NCBI RefSeq assembly: GCF_032854445.1
Contig: NC_088304.1
Span: forward strand, 22,329,704-22,393,703
Direction: 5' to 3'
DNA: 64,000 bases
Source: Liolophura sinensis
Lineage: Eukaryota > Mollusca > Polyplacophora > Chitonida > Chitonidae
Of this stretch, positions 1 through 13,000 are shown in pieces. The translations under genes and the position numbers were made by a program. How positions within the stretch are numbered: the first letter of the stretch is position 1; each line of letters begins with the position of its first letter. The notes beneath the pieces are model-generated. The model was not told the origin of the DNA. It ran no database searches and saw only the letters and a program-made list of their open reading frames with translations.

Positions 1-395
1 CATCCAACAAATGTGCTCAACCTGGGTTTTGACAATATTTATATTTTTAACATATTCATCTATTTTAATACATTTATCATAGTTTAGATTAAATGTATGT
101 GTTTGGATATATAAACAACAAATTTACATTCAAACACATTTGTTAGACATGCATCACATCCTTATATAGAACATCATTATGCAAAGAAAATATATAGGAA
201 GAGATTGTCCCAAATACTCTCCGCCCCTGCCCTCCCCCTTCCAGATACCATACTATATATTTATTTAGACATATTTTCTAATACCCTTTTCTCCTGCGAC
301 AAAAAATCCCCCCCAAAATATGAAAGATCATATATACAAATAACTTTTCACACTTTCATATGAATTTAGCATCATTTTCTTCTCCTTTTAGCGAA
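1..395. repeat. Dispersed AT-rich repeat, copy 1
   Basis: This stretch aligns along its length, in the same orientation, with 11512-11897. Shared words include CAAATTTACATTCAAA, GCATCACATCCTTA and AATACCCTTTTCTC, ending in TTTTCTTCTCCTTT. There are no coding frames and no clear terminal repeats. It is probably a non-autonomous element of unknown class; it lies beside the GUSB 3' region. Confidence 0.6.
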
Positions 396-517
396 CAAAG
401 CTAGGTGAGTAAAGTGCAAAACATAGGGTAACCAAGCAAAGCCAGTGCATGCATGTGCAATCCAGAGCATGACAAGGAAACTAAGTATGGAAAGCAAGGC
501 TACAATACAGCACTGAC

Positions 518-1475
518 ATGGGCATCATGGGTTTATGATGAAAAAATCTATCATTGCATAACAAGGAAACTTATCACTGAAAGGGGCATCGTTTGCATGA
601 AATGGGAACCTTCTGTGCAGTATTCAAATGACCATCATGGGCATGAAAAGAAAACCTATCATTTGTATGAAAAGATGGGCATCATGGGTATGGAAGGAAA
701 GCCTATCACTGGGTAGAAAAAGAAACCTATCACTGAAATGGGCATCACGAGTATGGAAGGAAAGCCTATCACTGGGTAGAAAAAGAAACCTATCACTGAA
801 ATGGGCATCATGAGTATGGAAGGAAAGCCTATCACTGGGTAGAAGAAGAAACCCATCACTGAAATGGGCATTATGGATATGGAAGGAAAGCCTACCACTG
901 GGTAGAAAAAGAAACCCATCACTGAAATGGGCATCATGGATATGGAAGGAAAGCCTATCATTGGGTAGAAAAAGAAACCTATCACTGAAATGGGCATCAT
1001 GGGTATGGAAGGAAAGTCTATCACTGGGGAGAAAAAGAAACCCATCACTGAAATGGGCATCATGGGTATGGAAGGAAAGCCTATCACTGGGGAGAAAAGG
1101 AAACTTATCACTGAAATAGGCATCATAGGTATGAAAGGGAAGCCTATCAATGGGTAGAAAAAGAAACCTATCACTCAAATGGGCATCATGGGTATGGAAG
1201 GAAAGCCTATCAATGGGTAGAAAAAGAAACCCATCACTGAAATGGGCACCATGGGTATGGAGGGAAAGTCTATCACTGGGTAGAAAAAGAAACCCATCAC
1301 TTAAATGGGCATCATGAGTATGGAAGGAAAGCCTATCATTGGGTAGAAAAAGAAACCCAGCACTGAAATGGGCATCATGGGTATGGAGGGAAAGTCTATC
1401 ACTGGGTAGAAAAAGAAACCCATCACTGAAATGGGCATCATGGGTATGGAAGGAAAGCCTATCACTGGCTATCAT
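518..1475. repeat. 63-bp minisatellite
   Basis: Tandem units of the type GGTATGGAAGGAAAGCCTAT … GAAACCCATCACTGAAATGG, 63 bp each, degenerate at the left end. Because 63 is a multiple of three, both strands show long open frames (about 298 codons on minus), which are not genes. Bases 396-517 hold nothing recognisable. Confidence 0.9.
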
Positions 1476-1550
1476 TAGAAATGGAAACATGTCATGGCCA
1501 TAGCAAAAATGACCTAGCATGTCAGAAAAAAAATATTTATCACAGGAGCT

Positions 1551-2535
1551 GTGTTGTGGAAAGTGAGGTGGCCTGTGTTGTAGAAGGCAAGGTGTCCTAT
1601 TCTATGGAAGATGAGGTATTCTATGTTTTAGAAGATGAGGTGTTCTGTGATGTAGAAGGCAAGGTGTCCTGTGTTCTAGGTGAGGTGTCCTGTGTTGTAG
1701 AATGTGAGGTGTCCTGTTATATGGAAGATGAGGTGTCCTGTGTTCTAGAAGATGAGGTGTCCCGTGTTGTGGAAGGTGAGGTGTCCTGTATTGTAGAATG
1801 TGAGGTGTCCTGTGTTGTGGAAGGTGAGGTGTCCTGTGTTGTAGAATGTGAGGTGTCCTGTGTTGTGGAAGGTGAGGTGTCCTGTGTTGTAAAAGGCAAG
1901 GTGTCCTGTTCTATGGAAGGTTAGGTGTCCTGTGTTGTAGGTGAGGTGCCCTATAATGTGGAAGGTCAGGTGTCTTGTAATGTGGAAGGTGATGTCTTGT
2001 GTTGTTAAAGTTCAGGTGCCTGGCATTGCAGAAGGTGAGATGTCTTATATTGTGAAAGTTCAGGTGCCCTGTGTTGTAGGTGAGATGTCTTGTGTTGTGA
2101 AAGTTCAGGTGCCCTGTGTGAGGTGTGAAGGTAAGGTGTCCAGTGTTGTGGAAGATGGGGCCTCTTGTGTTGTGGAAGATGAGGCATCTTGTGCTGTGGA
2201 TGGTGAGGACTCTTGTGTTGTGGATGGAGAGGCATCTTGTGTTGTGGATGGTGAGGTGTCTTGTGTTTTGGAAGGTGAGGCATCTTGTGCTGTGTGCCCT
2301 GTGATGTGGGAAATGAGGTGCCTTGTAAATGTGTAGTCCTGTGTTGAGGAAATATAGGTTCTCTGTGTTGTAGAAGTTAAAGTGTCCTGTGTTGTTGAAG
2401 ATGGTGTCCTGCTTTGTAGAAGGTGAGGCGTTCTGTATATGTGTATTGTAAGGAAAGGTGTCCTGTGTTGTGCATGGTTAAAGGTGTTCTGTGTTGATTA
2501 AAGTGTGTAAAAGGTAAAGTGTCCTGTTGTGTGGA
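1551..2535. repeat. 24-bp minisatellite
   Basis: Units of about 24 bp, consensus GAGGTGTCCTGTGTTGTGGA + AGGT, with variants; increasingly irregular after 1930. The unit is eight codons, so it also gives a repetitive open frame that is not a gene. Bases 2536-2680 hold nothing recognisable. Confidence 0.88.
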
Positions 2536-2680
2536 AAACAAACACAAATTTAACAAAACCATCCTATGTAGCTAACACGGGGGCTTCGTGCTAGACAGCA
2601 TGAAACCACTGACCTCAGTTTACCGTAGGAATGATCATCCGTTCTGCGACAATGAATTCTTTCTGTATTCTGCTCTCGGG

Positions 2681-3450
2681 CACCAATGGCCCATGGTACC
2701 TGGAATATCTGTAAGAACCCAGACTATCACCTTCAGCCACAGGTACACACTGACCTTTGCACCCATGGTACCTGGAATATCTGTATGAACCCAGACTATC
2801 ACCTTCAGCCACAGCTACACACTGACCTTTGTGCCCATGGTACCTAGAATATCTGTATGAACCCAGACTATCTGCTTCAGCTACTCGTACATCCTGACCT
2901 TTGTACCCACGGTACCTGGAATATCTGTTATGAACCCACACTATCAGCTTCAGCCACAGGTACACACTGACCTTTGTACCCATGGTACCTGGAATATCTG
3001 TAATGAACCCAGGCTATCTGCTTCAGCCACAGCTACACACTGACCTTTGCACCCATGGACCCTGTAATATCTGTATAAACCCAGACTATCAGCTTCAGCC
3101 ACAGGTACACATTGACCTTTGTACCCATGGTATCTGGAATATCTGTATGAACCCAGACTATCTGCTTCAGCCACAGCTACATCCTGACCTTTGGACCTAT
3201 GGTACCTGGAATATCTGTATGAACCCAGACTATCAGCTTCAGCCACAGCTATATCCTGACCTTTGGACCCATGGTACCTGGAATATCTGTTATGAACCCA
3301 CACTATCAGCTTCAGCCACAGCTACACACTGACCTTTGTACCCATGGTACCTGGAATATCTGTATGAACCAAGATTATCAGCTTCAGCCACAGGTACATC
3401 CTGGCCTTTGTACCCATGGTACCTGGAATATCTGTATGAACCCAAACTAA
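2681..3450. repeat. 72-bp minisatellite
   Basis: About ten units of 72 bp containing CCATGGTACCTGGAATATCT, then ATGAACCCAGACTATC and CAGCCACAGGTACACACTGA. It is the third distinct array in a row at the left edge, inside or beyond the GUSB 3' introns. Confidence 0.9.
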
Positions 3451-3980
3451 CAAAATGTATGTATTTTAATATTCAGGTATGGAACAATGTGAGAGTGACT
3501 TACATCTAGCCATTTGATCCAGACAATCCTGGGTTCTCAAGATGTCTAAACATTGTAGACTGTGAAATGACATGGCCCTGGCCCATGGATTTTACCAGAT
3601 GGTCATGTCCTAAGAAAAGCTGGTACACTGGAAAACAATTGACAAGACATTGGAAAAGGTAGGGTCTTTAAGGCTGTCAAAGGTGGGGAGTATAGAGCCT
3701 CCAAAATGGCATCTGTAACCAATGAGGCCATTTAGGTTCAAATGTTACATACATGGGTCACAAGCTTGGTGTCCTGAACATTGCACAGGCTGTGATAGTC
3801 AAGGCAGTGGAACATGAATGATGTCCTCTACATTGCATAGAAACTGTGCTGTGCAATTAAAGCACATTAGCAAATGTGCTGTGCATTGCAAGACTGCATT
3901 ACAATCATAGGAACAGAAAAAATGTTGGATTCAAGGGAGTACTTTTCTTGCACTAACCTCAGTGAGGATTCTGTGAGGAC
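3451..3980. other. Non-coding stretch, nothing recognised
   Basis: I found no exon, repeat or motif here. In particular no continuation of GUSB was seen on the minus strand, so its last exons must lie left of the window. Confidence 0.5.
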
Positions 3981-3988
3981 CTAGTCAC

Positions 3989-4062
3989 TGCTGTAGCTCT
4001 TATCACTAACAAACACAACAGGTCTGGTTGGGTCAAGGCTCCTTGTGTGGCCAATGACAGCC
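3989..4062 (-). CDS. GUSB: GUSB candidate exon 9b (conserved copy, weak 3' end)
   Basis: Acceptor TTCCATGCAG|G is in the right phase after exon 8. It encodes [20 protein letters not shown] then KSYSS, very close to other animal GUSB proteins. The 3' border is unclear. The phase-0 end expected from the family would be at GACTAG|GTCCTC, which puts a TAG stop in frame as the last codon beside a poor donor. The alternative donor A|GTGACT gives the low coordinate used here. This copy may carry a nonsense change or a shifted donor. Confidence 0.6.
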
Positions 4063-7000
4063 CTGCATGGAAAACATAGTCCATGAATATTCATGACACG
4101 ATACATGCATAATGTAAAGATAAGCAGCCAATCCATACTTGATTCTTCATGAATATTCATAATTTCATGTAAAGCGTAAAGGTCAGACAGTAGCCAATCC
4201 ATGCATGATGATTCATGACATCATGTAAAATGTAAAGGTCAGACAGTAGCCAATCCATGCTTGATGATTCATGACATCATGTAAAATGTAAAGGTCAGAC
4301 AGTAGCCAATCCATGCATGATGATTCATGACATCATGTAAAGTGTAAAGGTCAGACAATAGCCAATCCATGCTTGATGATTCATGACATAATGTAAAGTG
4401 TAAAGGTCAGACAGTAGCCAATCCATGCTTGATGATTTATGACACCATGTATTAATTCATAAAAAAGTTTTGTTGAACTGTTTGTGTGGGTTGATTAATA
4501 CATTTAAAAGCAGGAGACATTCCATTGAACTGAACATAATTTTACTAGCGGAGAGTGAAAACTGAATGTATACATATAGGTGTGTGTACAAAATGTACAG
4601 TACTAAGGGGAAATACATGCAAGATGTTAATTCCAAACCATTCACCATTTTATCTTGTGATTTCAGGGATTAAAATGCTTAAAAGTAGATGAACAAATTT
4701 CAGTTTCTATATAACTGGTGTAATTTTTGTCTTGCACCATGCAGTGGTTAGCATTTGTACAAGGTCTAGCTATTTGAGGCTGGTTTCCTGGTTACGGGAG
4801 CAATTTTACTACTACTGAATCCAGGCATGAAGTGCACTTAGGTGTATTAAACTGTATTCTATAATTCAACATCAAAATGTTCTTATTAGTTTTTCTCACA
4901 GCATGCAGAGGCAGCTATTTTCAAACCAAAAACAAAGAATCAAAAACAAACTCACAAAACACAATATTTACAGTATCAAGCGAACTTTATGACTTCAGTT
5001 ATAAATGGTAAGTTGTTACAAAGCCAAACTTAGAACAGGAAGGAACCCAAATTGCAGTTGGCACACTGTTCTGCAGTAAAGAATCGGTGTACAAATTTTA
5101 AAATATCAAGAGTAAAGATTTTAATTTTAACTCTGCTTGACTTTTTGAAAGTTTTTATGTCAACACTTGTTACGGGAAATGGATCAAACTTCACAAAAGA
5201 GTCTTCAGTGATCCTACGTGTATGTGGCGGCTGGATCAGCTGGAATCTAATTAAATGTGGGACTTGAAAAAATTTCTGAACAAAATGCAACATTAATTTC
5301 ACAACGCATGCAAAACTGATGATAATATAGCCACTTGTCCCAACTTACAACTTGCTTTGTGCGGTTCTTCCAAATATGACGTCCAGAAAGTACAACAGTG
5401 AGTAGTCGTGTGGAGTCAAGTCTTTTTGTTTTCTGCAACAACAATCTACAGAAATTATGCATAACTAATACAATAGTACAAGTCATGTTCAAGGCATCAT
5501 TAATATCTAAAGTGTACACGTAGGTCTTGATGAAAATAATAAATCATTTCATGTGTCATAATTATTCAATCAACAAGCCAGTGAAAGTGACCATTTCAAG
5601 ATAACTGAAATATGATTGACTTTGCTGAAAAGTTTTATTTGTATTTGTATGAAAAATTTCCTCCAGCTCACACAAGAAAACAGAGCTTCAGCCATTATAC
5701 ATGTAAAAATGATTTTGCTGAAAAGAAAAAGTATCAATATTTTTATAAAGAATATTCTTTAAGCTCAAAGAAGAAAACAGAGAATATAGCCTACAAGATT
5801 GACTTTGCTGAAAAGCTCTAGTTTTAATATTGGTATAACTAATTTCTTTCAGCTCACAGAAGAAAATAAAGCATAGCCTATGCAATATTGTGTTGCACGA
5901 CAGTTTGTGAGTGTTACAATCTATAGCTTTATTGTTAGAGACGTGGGTTAATTAACTGATTCTGCTGTTATCACATAAATGTTACGATAATTAGGCCACA
6001 TGGTTATAAGAAGAATTACAAAATCCAGAATAATTTGATTCCCAAAAGATTTGTGGAAGTGTGACCTGGGTTTCAAACCTTATACCATGTGACAATGACT
6101 GTGTTTATACCAAAAGGAAAGAACCTTCATATATTGGGTGCATACGCTCAATGTCAGCATTTATCAAGTGATCGTTCTGCAGATGGTCATGGGTTTCCCC
6201 CAGGCTCTGCTCGGTTTCCTTCCGCTATAATGCTGAAAACAAATAAGTGAAATATTCTGGAGCAAGGCGTAAAACTCCAATTCAAATAAATACATAAATA
6301 AATAATTCAAGGAAACATATATCACACTTTGTAAGTAACCTACAGTATAAAATGTGCAAAGAGCTGCCAGCCTATCAACAGTCTCAAAGGCGCTATGAGC
6401 TATGTCATTTAAAACAATCGTAGTTTTCATGGCCGCCTGCTTTTAGAGTGGTAGCGCCGCACAATGACCTAGGAGCCTCTCACCATCAAAGCAGTTTCTA
6501 CAAGTTCAAGTCCAGCTCATGCTGAGTTCCTCTAGTGGAAAGGTCAGCCAGCAACCTGCTCATGGTTGTGGGTTTATCCCAGGCTCTGCTCAGTTCGCTC
6601 TCACCATAATACTGGCCATATAAGACTATTCATTCAAATAAAACATTCATTCTATTCTTATCAAAATCAGATCAGATATGTTCGGAATATTAAAAATATC
6701 AAGAGCATGAAACCTATGTTTCAGAGTTTCTTTCCTATTGGTTTACCTCAAACACACATATAATTGTGGAACAGCTCTTTTTTTAATAGCAAGTGTTACC
6801 ATAGTTACATTTAGGCCACATCAATTTAAACTGTTGTTTTACGAACAGACTAAATCTTCCAAAGTCAGCGGAGGGTATAAAAATAAAACTTAAAAATGAT
6901 ATAATTTATGAGTAACATGGACTGTTTCAGCAATTTTGTCCGGTTAAAGACAAATTTACCTGATTGGAATGCTTTGAAAAACAGGACATTCATAAAAATA

Positions 7001-10000
7001 TCATGATGAGACAAAATAAAAAGGTGGATTTCCAGTTTTATTTTTATTCCATTTTTGGATTTTTAGCGTCGGCTTGCTCGTAAATCACAAAATAAAGTTG
7101 GAATCACTGTACTTACTTGAAGTACGGTCCTGCGATGGGCTTGTTAGAGGCTGGTTCATTGGCCACAGACCAGATGATCACAGCGGGACGGTTTTTGTCA
7201 CGTCGCACCAGTTCCTCCATGACCTCAAGGTGATGCGCAAGAGACGCGTTACTGAAGTTGTCATCTCTGCAAAACGTTTAGTAAACAATGCATACAACAG
7301 AGGAATTTTCACAATAGCCTATTTAAAACTTTCAGAACATTACTAACTGCACTATGCTGACACCACTCACTGTGCTATACAGACCCCACTAACTGTCCTA
7401 TGCTGACGCCACTCACTGTGCTATACAGACCCCACTTACTGCACTATGCTGACGCCACTCACTGTGCTATACAGACCCCACTTACTGCACTATGCTGAGG
7501 CCACTCACTGTGCTATACAGACCCCACTTACTGCACTATGCTGAGGCCACTCACTGTGCTATACAGACCCCACTTACTGCACTATGCTGACGCCACTCAC
7601 TGTGCTATACAGACCCCACTAACTGTCCTATGCTGACGCCACTCACTGTGCTATACAGACCCCACTTACTGCACTATGCTGACGCCACTCACTGTGCTAT
7701 ACAGACCCCACTTACTGCACTATGCTGACGCCACTCACTGTGCTATACAGACCCCACTTACTGCACTATGCTGACGCCACTCACTGTGCTATACAGACCC
7801 TACTTACTGCACTATGCTGACGCCACTCACTGTGCTATACAGACGCCACTCACTGCGATATGCCGAAGCCACTCACTGTGCTATACAGACCCCACTTACT
7901 GCACTATGCTGACGCCACTCACTGTGCTATACAGACCCCACTTACTGCACTATGCTGACGCCACTCACTGTGCTATACAGACGCCACTCACTGCTATATG
8001 CTGAAGCCACTCACTGTGCTATACAGACCCCACTTACTGCAAAATGCTGACGCCACTCACTGTGCTATACAGACCCCACTTACTGCACTATGCTGACGCC
8101 ACTCACTGTGCTATACAGACGCCACTCACTGTGATATGCCGAAGCCACTCACTGTGCTATACAGACCCCACTTACTGCAAAATGCTGACGCCACTCACTG
8201 TGCTATACAGACCCCACTTACTGCACTATGCTGACGCCACTCACTGTGCTATACAGACGCCACTCATTGCGATATGCCGAAGCCACTCACTGTGCTATAC
8301 AGACCCCACTTACTGCACTATGCTGAGGCCACTCACTGTGCTATACAGACCCCACTTACTGCACTATACTGACGCCACTCACTGTGCTATACAGACGCCA
8401 CTCACTGCGATATGCTGAAGCCACTCACTGTGCTATACAGACCCCACTTACTGCAAAATGCTGACGCCACTCAGTGTGCTATACAGACCCCTCTTACTGC
8501 ACTATGCTGAGGCCACTCACTGTGCTATACAGACGCCACTCACTGCGATATGCTGAAGCCACTCAATGCGCTATGCTGACGCCTCTAACTGCGCTATGCT
8601 GACGCCACTCACCGCGTTATACTGACGCCACTCACTGTGCTATGCTGACGAGGCCACTCACTGAGCTATGCAGACCCCACTTACTGCGCTATGCTGACGC
8701 CACTCAGTGTGCTATACAGACCCCACTTACTGCACTATGCTGACGCCACTCACTGTGCTATACAGACCCCACTTACTGCACTACGCTGACACCACTCACT
8801 GTGCTATACAGACCCCACTTACTGCACTACGCTGACGCCACTCACTGTGCTATACAGACCCTACTTACTGCACTATACTGACGCCACTCACTGTGCTATA
8901 CAGACGCCACTCACTGCGATATGCCGAAGCCACTCACTGTGCTATACAGACCCCACTTACTGCACTATGCTGACGCCACTCACTGTGCTATACAGACCTC
9001 ACTTACTGCACTATGCTGACGCCACTCACTGTGCTATACAGACGCCACTCACTGCGATATGCTGAAGCCACTCACTGTGCTATACAGACCCCACTAACTG
9101 TCCTATGCTGACGCCACTCACTGTGCTATACAGACCCCACTTACTGCAAAATGCTGACGCCACTTACTGTGCTATACAGACCCCTCTTACTGCACTATGC
9201 TGAGGCCACTCACTGTGCTATACAGACGCCACTCACTGCGATATGCTGAAGCCACTCAATGCTGACGCCTCTAACTGCGCTATGCTGACGCCACTCACCG
9301 CGTTATACTGACGCCACTCACTGTGCTATGCTGACGAGGCCACTCACTGAGCTATGCAGACCCCACTTACTGCGCTATGCTGACGCCACTCAGTGTGCTA
9401 TACAGACCCCTCTCACTGCACTATGCTGATGCCACTCACTGTGCTATACAGACGCCACTCACTGCAATATGCTGAAGCCACTCAATGCGCTATGCTGACG
9501 CCCCTAACTGCACTATGCTGAGGCCACTCACTGCGTTATTCTGAGGCCACTCACTGCACTATGCTGACGATACTACTCACTCTGCTATGCTGACAATGGC
9601 ACTCACTGCGCTATGCTGATACCACTCACTGCGCTATGCTGACAACGCCACTCACTGTACTATGCTGACAACGCCACTCACTGCGCTTTACTGATGCCAC
9701 TCACTGCGCTATGCTGACGTCACTCATTGTGTTATGCTGACGCCACTTTGACGCCACTTACTGTCATGCTGACACCACCCTGATGCCATTCACTGTGCTA
9801 TGCTGACGCCACTCACTGTGCTATGCTCACTTACTGTATTATGCTGATGCCACTCACTGTGTTGTGCTGAAGTTACTCAATGTGTTATGCTGACGCTACT
9901 CACTGTGCTATGCTGATGGTACTCACTGCGTTATGCCGACACTACTGACTGTGTTATGCTGACGCCACTCACTGTGTTTATGCTGACAGTACTCACAGTG

Positions 10001-13000
10001 TTATGCTCACTCAATGCGTTATGCTGATGCCACTCACTGTTTTATGCTGACGCCACCAACTGTGTTATGCTGATGCCACTCACTGTGTTTATACCGACGC
10101 CACTCACTGTGTTATGGTGATGCTACTCACTGTGTTTATACTGACGCCACTCACTGTGTTATGCTGATGCTACTCACTGTGTTTATACTGACGCCACTCA
10201 CTGTGTTATGCTGATGCTACTCCCTGTGTTATGCTGACACTACCCACTGTGTTATGGTGACACTACTCACTGTGTTATGCCTACACCTGGACTCTCATCT
10301 ATAATGGCCACACCTTGACGATCTGCCTGATCCAAGATCTCCTCAGCATATGGATAATGAGATGTCCTGAAGCAGTTAGCACCTAACCATTTCAGCATGT
10401 TGAAGTCTTTGGCAATGAGGGCAAAATCCAAGCCCTTTCCACGAATCTGGCAAACAGAAAAAAAAATAAACCTCACTTATGACAAAAAAGCAGAGCATGA
10501 CATTGTTCTTCAATGTTTTTTTCTGGAGTTTGATAGTGGCTACATCATCTACATAGATCTGACTTTCAATATAATAAAATAATTACTTTCACTTTAGTTC
10601 TGAGGTGAAAATAATGTGACTGATATGTGTGTATCGAATCTGCTAATGGCCTGATTTAAAATACATGTAGTTCATGGTGTGGGATGTCAAAAAAAAAAAA
10701 AAGACATAAAACATTACATTACAGAGCAGTGACGACAGTGTGATAACTGGCAAATGGTGGCATATTTTACTGATGAAATCTTGCCTCTTGTCAATTTACC
10801 TCTGTTACACGTACGATTTTATTCTGACAGCTCATGTACTAAAAACTAGCACTCTATGTACATTTGTTTACTTTTCTGCCATATGATGCCGAGAAGTCTT
10901 GTTGTAAGAGGGCAAGCCGATAAAGTGCTGCCAATACTGAAGTATCATGCTGAAGACACCAGACATGACACCCTATCCAGTCACATTATACTGACACCAG
11001 ACCAACCAGTCTTGTTCCCTTGTTCTAACCTTACAGTGCTGAGCGCCACACAAGGCAGCAACAAGTGCCAACTCTTTCATATGACCCAACCCGGAGTAGC
11101 AATGTATGTGCTCCCGAGCACATCACACGACTTTGTCCACACTGCAGTTTCTTCTCATCCAAACTGTTAGCCAACACAACTCACATCAGAATCTTCATGC
11201 TTGGCCACGCCATGACAGTAGAATGGCTTCCCATTGATCAGCAGTTGTTTTGAGGTGACGCTCACTGTCCTGATCCCAAAAGGCAGTCTGTAAATATCTC
11301 TGTCACTGCCAGAGGTAAGGGTGACCTGCCAACATAGGAGAGACCTTTAAAAATGGTACCAAATTACATTTTGCTTTTTCTTTTAAACTTTTAAAAAAAA
11401 ATGTTTTTTTTTAATCCATATATGTGCACATTAATCATTTTTCATTGTTAAATACTTATTAAATTTAAGGTTTAATAAATACTTTTGCACTAGAATTTGT
11501 TCTTTTCAGCTAACAAATGTATTAAACCTCAATTTGGATCATATTTATGTTCCAAATTGAGGTTACATGTTATATATCTTTTATTTTAAATATTTAGTAT
11601 ATATTTCATATATAATTTAGGTTAAATGCTTATGTTTCGATACAAAGAACAAATTTACATTCAAATAAATTTCTTATAAAAGCATCACATCCTTAATTAG
11701 AAAATTATTATGCAACAATAATAAATACCACAAGTTGGTCCCAAAAACCCACCATACAAAAACATTTTCAAATACCCTTTTCTCATGAAAAATACAAATC
11801 CAATAAAATATTAAAGACCATATTTGCAAACAGGTTTTTACGAGCTTTCATCTGATTTTGTTATCATTTTTATGTTTTCTTCTCCTTTAACTGTAGTAGA
11901 TACGTTATATAAAAAAAATTCATCATTGACAAAACTACAAGTGTGTGGCAAATATTAGATAAACAAAATCCATCGATAACTTCCAGTAACGCGTCATTTT
12001 AACGCATTGATAGAAATTCATTTCAAAAATTTACAAATCTAACAAAAAAAGTAAAACAATTAAAACTATACCAAGAAATACCTTGAATGTGTACAGATAG
12101 GCTGGAGTGGAGCTCATGGTGTACGGCCACCAGAGTTTAGCATTGGACACTGTCAACTGGCCCGAAACACCAGACCCTGAGGCGACTTGCTGACTGTTAG
12201 CGTCTTCTATCACCACTGCAACTGTGGCTCCGGAAGCTGCAGCTGGGACAACAGTGTAGCTGACCATTCCTGAAAACCAGAATAAAACCAGTATTAAAAT
12301 TTTATTTGTAAATGCAAATGGTGCTTTCTGATATGCTGAAGAATATTCCTGTTAAATGTCTGGTAGTGAGACTTCTCCTTGATAAAACCTGGTAAAGACC
12401 TGGCAAAAAAGCTCCACCTCCTCACACCCTATGAATACCGGACTCAAGGTCAATACCCAACTGACAGGAGGTAGGTTTGAACCTGAGACCTCAAAATCAT
12501 TCCTCTAGAATGTAGATATTTGTGTTCTCTGACCAGTTGATCAGCTACAAGGAGACACCGGACACCATCACATGACATGTTGAAATTCACATTAAACCAT
12601 TGAACGAGCATAAATACAGTGTAAATCAAATCATTTCTTCTAATTAACAAATAAAATTGGGTTCAGGCGACAATAAACAAATCTATAAATGGAACAGAAA
12701 AAAAAATTAACAATCCATCTTAAGTTTTCATCTTGTCCAATCTTAATTTTTCCTGTCCTGTAAACATGTCTTCAACAGGAAATGTTGCTTAGGCAGTCCA
12801 CATTTCCCACCATCTACAAGTTTTTTTTAATTTTTGTACACTTGCAAACAGATTTATCCTGCCCATAAAAAAATTTTAATCGATGTGTCCTTACTAAATA
12901 ATGAACCAATAACAAACATTCCCTACCATTGGCTCCAGATACTGTAGTTGTTATGGTGATGTCGTCAACATAGTTGTTAGGTGTGGCATAGACACGGACT

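Noticed and set aside
624-1520. 298-codon minus-strand frame and overlapping frames
   Set aside because: It is a product of a 63-bp array; the period is a multiple of three, so open frames persist by chance.
7768-9065. Several plus-strand frames of 70-124 codons
   Set aside because: They are repetitive translations of the 46-bp array in GUSB intron 7, on the strand opposite the gene.
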